A stretch of 38,273 nt of DNA, taken from Oxalobacteraceae bacterium UBA6018. GTDB taxonomy: Bacteria > Pseudomonadota > Gammaproteobacteria > Burkholderiales > Burkholderiaceae_D. The first letter of the stretch is position 1. Each line of letters begins with the position of its first letter. Both the position numbers and the translations under genes were made by a program. Where the stretch lies: NCBI GenBank assembly GCA_002428015.1, contig DIZW01000063.1, positions 1 through 38,273 of the forward strand. The letters are read 5' to 3'. The notes under the pieces are model-generated. The model was not told where the DNA came from. It made no database searches and saw nothing but the letters and a program-made list of their open reading frames with translations. Of this stretch, positions 33,627 to 38,273 are shown one piece after another.

Positions 33627-33689
33627 GTGCCCATCGTGCTCATCGTACCCTTCACGCCCATCATGTCCACCGTGCCCATCGTGCCCATT
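33627..33689. repeat. 9-bp tandem repeat, seven units, between MCP gene and kdpE
   Basis: Seven back-to-back 9-mers follow the pattern GTGCCCATC, with variants GTGCTCATC, GTACCCTTC, ACGCCCATC, ATGTCCACC and GTGCCCATT. The array ends 7 bp from the kdpE stop codon, between two convergent genes. Confidence 0.85.
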
Positions 33690-33696
33690 ACGCAGG

Positions 33697-34385
<689 letters not shown>

Positions 34386-34389
<4 letters not shown>

Positions 34390-36389
34390 GATGTGCTGCT
34401 TTCAAGGACAGGGGGCGCGGGCGGGGTGCCCAGCGCGAGGCGGAACACGAAGGCGGCGCCACCGTGGGCCGAGGCGCCGGCGCGGATGCTGCCGCCGTGG
34501 GCGTCCATGATGGCGCGGCAGATCGCCAGGCCCAGGCCGACGCCGGGAATCGAGGATTCGCGCTCGCCGCGGGTGAACTTGTCGAAGATGGCCTCCTCGG
34601 AGCCGGGCGCCAGGCCGGGTCCGTCGTCCTCGACCGCGACGGCCAGTTCGCCGTCCTCGGTGCTGGCGCGGATCGCGATGCGCGCCTGCGGCGGGGTGTA
34701 CTTGGCGGCATTCTCGAGCAGGTTGCACAGCACCCGTTCGATCAGCACGGCGTCGTAGCGCACCAGCGGCAGGTCCGGCGCGAGCTCGGTGGCGATGCTG
34801 CGCTCGCCCAGCTGGCGGCGGCAGGCGTGCAGCGCGCTGCCGACCGCTTCCTCCAGCGCGTACCACTGCAGGTTGAGCGTCACCGCCCCGCTTTGCATGC
34901 GCGCCATTTCGAGCAGGTTCGACACCAGGGTGCTCATGCGGGTGGCCTCGTCGTGCAGGGCCTCGGCCAGCTCGAGCTGGGCGCTGGCCAGGGGCGGCCG
35001 CGACAGCGCCAGCGCCTCGGACAGGCCGACCAGCGCCGTGAGCGGGGTGCGCACGTCGTGCGAGAGCGCCGCCAGCAGCGAATTGCGCAGGCGCTCGGAC
35101 GCCATGCGCAATTCGGCCTCGCGCGCGACCTCGACGTAATGCACGCGTTCGAGCGCGATGGCGGCCAGCGCGCCGAAGGTGTCGAGCTGGGTGCGCTGCT
35201 CGGGAACCAGGATTGCGCGGCCGTGCGCCGGCCAGATCACCAGCACGCCGCGGGTGCGCATGGGCGCCACCAGCGGCAAGTAGAAGAAGGTGTTCGAGGG
35301 CATGGTGGCGGTGCCGCTGCCGGCCGCGCTGGCGTGGTCGAAGGACCACTGGGCCAGGCCCATGTCGATCACGCTCATCACCGGCACCCCGGGCCGCCCG
35401 GCCCCGGCCGGATACGCCAGACGGCCGGCGCCGTCCGGCAGCAGCAAGGTGGCGTGGGCGGCGAAAGTGCGTTCGATGAAGTCGCGCGTGATGTCGAACA
35501 CCTGGCCGGTCACCAGCGCGCCGGACAGGGCGCGCGCGAACTCGTACAGCGCGCGCGAACGCGCTTCGCGGTGGCGCGCCACCTTGGCCTGGTAGCGCAG
35601 GCCAGCCGTCAGGCCGCTGGTGATCAGCCCCACCGTCAGCATCACGATGAAGGTGACCGCGTACTGCAGGTCGCCCGCGCCGTACGAAAAGCGGCGCGCC
35701 GCGACCATCAGGGCGGCCCCGCCGATCAGGGTGCTCACCACAGCAGCCTCGCGCCCCACCCGCACCGCCACCAGTACCACGGTGAGCAGGAACAGCATGG
35801 CGATGTTGGCGAGGTCGAAGTAAGGCAGCAGCGGCATCGTCACCAGGGCGGTGAGCGCGCTGGCGGCGGCGCCGAGCAGGTAGCGGCGCGGCCGCGCGAT
35901 CGCCGGCGCTCCCAGGTGGCGCCTGACGCCGCGCGCGCCGCCGCCCGTTTCGACCAGCTCGCAGCGCGGATCGCTGGCGCCGAGCCGGTCGAACAAGGCC
36001 GGGCGCCATGGCCGCGCCGGGCGGCCGCGCCCGAGCACGATGCGGGTCACGCCCAGGCCGCGCGCGTGCTCGGCGATGGCGTGCGCGATGTCGCCGTCGG
36101 CCAGCACGGCGGTGACGGCGCCGAGCGTCTCGGCCAGGCGCAAGGTCTCCAGGATGCGCTGGCGCCGCGCCGCGGGCAGGCGCTGCAGGCGCGGCGTTTC
36201 GACGTACACCGCGTGCCAGGCGACCTTGGCCTGGCGTGCCAGCTCGGCGGCGCGGCGCACCACCTGGGCCGCGTCGTCGCCGCAGCCGACGCAAGCCAGG
36301 CAGGGGCCATCGGCTGGACTTTCTAACGGTTGGACGGCGTCGGGCATGGCGGCTTGCGGGGCGGGTGGCGATGCCTGCGATTGTGCCAC
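34386..36389 (-). CDS. kdpD: Sensor kinase KdpD, short form lacking the N-terminal KdpD domain
   Basis: This 667-residue kinase is about 230 residues shorter than E. coli KdpD. The usual N-terminal KdpD domain with its Walker A loop is absent. What remains is a universal-stress-protein-like domain (about 28-145: LACVGCGDDAAQVVRR and VTRIVLGRGRPARPW), a DUF4118 four-helix membrane block (about 170-270), a GAF domain (about 290-415) and a HisKA/HATPase core with His444 in ALSHDVRTPLTALVGL and VEDDGPGLAPGSEEAIFDKF. It starts at GTG 36389; an ATG at 36347 is the alternative. The kdpD upstream sequence holds no lost N-terminal coding, so the short form looks genuine. Confidence 0.92.
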
Positions 36390-36424
36390 AGCGCCCCGCC
36401 GCCGATGCCGCGCGGTGGCGCATT

Positions 36425-36462
36425 TTTACGCTTTCTTTACGCGCGCCGACGCAGTCTTTACG
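36425..36462. promoter_or_regulatory. Three phased TTTACG half-sites, candidate KdpE operator
   Basis: TTTACG occurs at 36425, 36436 and 36457, that is 11 and 21 bp apart, on one helical face. This is the tandem layout of OmpR/KdpE-type operators, and the sites resemble the TTTACA-like KdpE boxes of E. coli. They lie between kdpD (start 36389) and the permease (start 36521). Confidence 0.55.
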
Positions 36463-36520
36463 ACATTTTTAGACGCGCTTCGATAGCCTGAACACTGTCG
36501 CAACCAACTCGAAAAACATC

Positions 36521-38273
36521 ATGCAAACTACCGCACTACGCGACGCGCTGCTGGGCAAGCCGCTCGACCCGATGCGCGCCGAAACCCGCCATTCGCTGGC
36601 CCTGGTGGCCTTCCTGGCCTGGGTCGGCCTGGGCGCGGACGGCCTGTCCTCGTCGGCCTACGGACCGGAGGAAGCGTTCAAGGCGCTCGGCCCGCACGCC
36701 CACTTCGGGGTCTACCTGGCGCTGGCCACGGCCCTGACGGTGTTCATCATTTCGCTCGCCTACAACCAGGTCATCGAACTGTTCCCCAGCGGCGGCGGCG
36801 GCTACCGCGTGGCCAGCGTGCTGCTCGGGCCCTACGCCGGCCTGACCTCGGGCGCGGCCCTGATCGTCGACTACGTGCTCACCATCGCCATCTCGGTGGC
36901 CGGCGGCGTGGACGCGCTGTTCAGCGTCCTGCCACCCGGCGCCCAGGCGTTCAAGCTCGGCACCGAGCTGGCCGTGGTGGTGGCGCTGCTGTGGATGAAC
37001 CTGCGCGGCGCCAAGGAGTCGATCAAGCTGCTGCTGCCGATCTTCCTCGGCTTCGTGGTCACCCACTTCGTGCTGATCGTGTACGGCGTGCTGGCCCACG
37101 CCGGCGCGATCGGCGCGCTGGTGCCCGACACCCTGGCCGAGACCACCAGGATGGCGCACGGGACCTCGTGGCTGTTCACCATCGCCCTGCTACTCAAGGC
37201 CTATTCGCTCGGCGGCGGCACCTACACCGGCATCGAGGCGGTGTCGAACAACGTCAATGCGCTGGCCGAGCCGCGCGTACGCACCGGCAAACTGACCATG
37301 CTGTACATGGCGATCAGCCTGGCCTTCACCGCCGGCGGCATCATCCTGCTGTACCTGCTGTGGAACGCTCGTCCAGTGGCTGGCCAGACCCTGAACGCGG
37401 TGGTGTTCAACGCCATTCTCGGCCACCTGGGCCTGTCCGGCGCGAGCCTGGGCGGCGCCCTGACCGCCACCCTCGCCTTCGAGGCCGGCCTGCTGCTGGT
37501 GGCCGCCAACACGGGCTTCCTGGGCGGGCCGGCGGTGCTGGCTAACATGGCCGCCGACTCGTGGGTGCCGCACCAGTTCCGCTACCTGTCGACCCGTCTG
37601 GTGACCCAGAACGGCGTGCTGCTCATGGGGGTGGCCGCCACCGCCGCGCTGCTGTGGACCGGCGGTAAAGTCGATCTGCTGGTGATTTTGTACAGCATTA
37701 ACGTGTTCCTCACTTTCAGCCTGTCGCTGGCCGGCCTGTGCCGCTACTGGATACAGCACCGCGCCGAACGCGGCGCCGGCGCGCGCCTGCTGCTGTCGGC
37801 CACCGGCCTGCTGGTCACGAGCAGCATCCTGGCCGTGACGGTGACGGAGAAGTTCTTCGAGGGCGGCTGGGTGACGGTGTCGATCACCACCGCCGTGATC
37901 GTGGTGTGCCTGGGCGTGCGCGCCCACTACCGCATGACGCGCCAGCGCATCGGCATGGTTGACGAGGTGTTCGCGGCCCAGCCCTTCGGCGCCGCGACCG
38001 ATACGCCGGCGCCGGCACCGGACGCCCACACGGCGGTGTTCGTGGTGGGAAGCTCGCGCGGCGGCGGCCTGCATGCGCTGCTGTGGGTGCAGCGCATGTT
38101 CCCCGGCCACTTCAAGAACTTCATCTTCATCAACGCGCGCACGGTCGATTCGCACGCCTATGGCGGCGCCCAGGAGCTGGACGCCATGCGCGAGCGCGCC
38201 CAGGCGTCGGTGGAGTACTTCACGCGCTTCTGCCACAGCCACGACATGGCCGCGGCCGGGGTGGTCGGCTTCG
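36521..38273 (+). CDS. KimA/KUP-like APC-superfamily potassium permease (3' end outside window)
   Basis: The first 584 residues are visible. LGADGLSSSAYGPEEAFKAL near the N-terminus and SGGGGYRVASVLLGPYAG match the KimA branch of the KUP/APC superfamily, which imports potassium with protons. About twelve transmembrane helices follow to about residue 470. The cytoplasmic part after the last helix (HTAVFVVGSSRGGGLHALLW, MFPGHFKNFIFINARTVDSH) looks like the start of a C-terminal soluble regulatory domain. Divergence from kdpDE and the phased TTTACG sites support a potassium role over amino-acid transport. The ATG at 36521 is the only sensible start, though no clear ribosome site is seen (ACTCGAAAAACATC). 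Confidence 0.85.
   Translation, partial: MQTTALRDALLGKPLDPMRAETRHSLALVAFLAWVGLGADGLSSSAYGPEEAFKALGPHAHFGVYLALATALTVFIISLAYNQVIELFPSGGGGYRVASVLLGPYAGLTSGAALIVDYVLTIAISVAGGVDALFSVLPPGAQAFKLGTELAVVVALLWMNLRGAKESIKLLLPIFLGFVVTHFVLIVYGVLAHAGAIGALVPDTLAETTRMAHGTSWLFTIALLLKAYSLGGGTYTGIEAVSNNVNALAEPRVRTGKLTMLYMAISLAFTAGGIILLYLLWNARPVAGQTLNAVVFNAILGHLGLSGASLGGALTATLAFEAGLLLVAANTGFLGGPAVLANMAADSWVPHQFRYLSTRLVTQNGVLLMGVAATAALLWTGGKVDLLVILYSINVFLTFSLSLAGLCRYWIQHRAERGAGARLLLSATGLLVTSSILAVTVTEKFFEGGWVTVSITTAVIVVCLGVRAHYRMTRQRIGMVDEVFAAQPFGAATDTPAPAPDAHTAVFVVGSSRGGGLHALLWVQRMFPGHFKNFIFINARTVDSHAYGGAQELDAMRERAQASVEYFTRFCHSHDMAAAGVVGF

Overview
The window is about two thirds G+C. It reads as a chromosomal segment of a betaproteobacterium, most likely Oxalobacteraceae near Massilia, Telluria or Duganella. 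This is inferred from codon use, from familiar gene neighbourhoods (MoxR/DUF58/TgpA, a B12-controlled btuB-btuF pair, a DODA-type dioxygenase, sedolisin), and from protein sequences that resemble that family by eye. No database search was possible. Both ends cut a gene: a Fe-superoxide dismutase on the left and a KimA/KUP-like potassium permease on the right.

Bases 1-4650 are the accessory part. After sodB and its terminator come a ParC-like antitoxin whose ParE toxin has lost its N-terminal half, an IS3-family remnant cut at both ends and frameshifted twice, and a divergent PadR regulator / FAD monooxygenase pair. That pair, with a broken PD40 beta-propeller gene behind it, is bracketed by an 82-bp inverted repeat (80/82 identical). 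The right repeat copy also shares a 45-bp direct repeat (43/45) with sequence at the left edge of the IS remnant. This is the clearest sign of a mobile or recombining module in the window.

Bases 4651-9390 hold an RstA-like response regulator and an RstB-like histidine kinase on the + strand. They are separated by three minus-strand envelope genes: a PrcB-domain lipoprotein, a MipA/OmpV barrel and a secreted protein. Bases 9413-13680 hold dsbA with a small two-cysteine membrane protein, then btuF and btuB behind a cobalamin riboswitch. Bases 13781-17773 encode an M1-type aminopeptidase translationally coupled to a membrane protein, then a DODA dioxygenase. A degenerate 32-bp tandem repeat separates these from the ribosome-assembly GTPase YlqF/RbgA.

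Bases 19020-24324 are minus-strand: an overlapping pair of little-known exported proteins (one resembling an alpha/beta hydrolase with an altered nucleophile elbow), a 560-bp gene-free gap, a sedolisin protease and an HDAC-like deacetylase. Bases 24493-29660 are a tight + operon, moxR-DUF58-tgpA-mltB. An unusually A+T-rich 480-bp gap with two strong palindromes precedes a small Cro-like DNA-binding protein. Then follow cysM, a chemoreceptor, and kdpE-kdpD. This KdpD lacks its usual N-terminal sensor domain. The kdpDE pair is divergent from the potassium permease, and the gap between them carries three phased TTTACG half-sites. No kdpFABC genes are present in the window.
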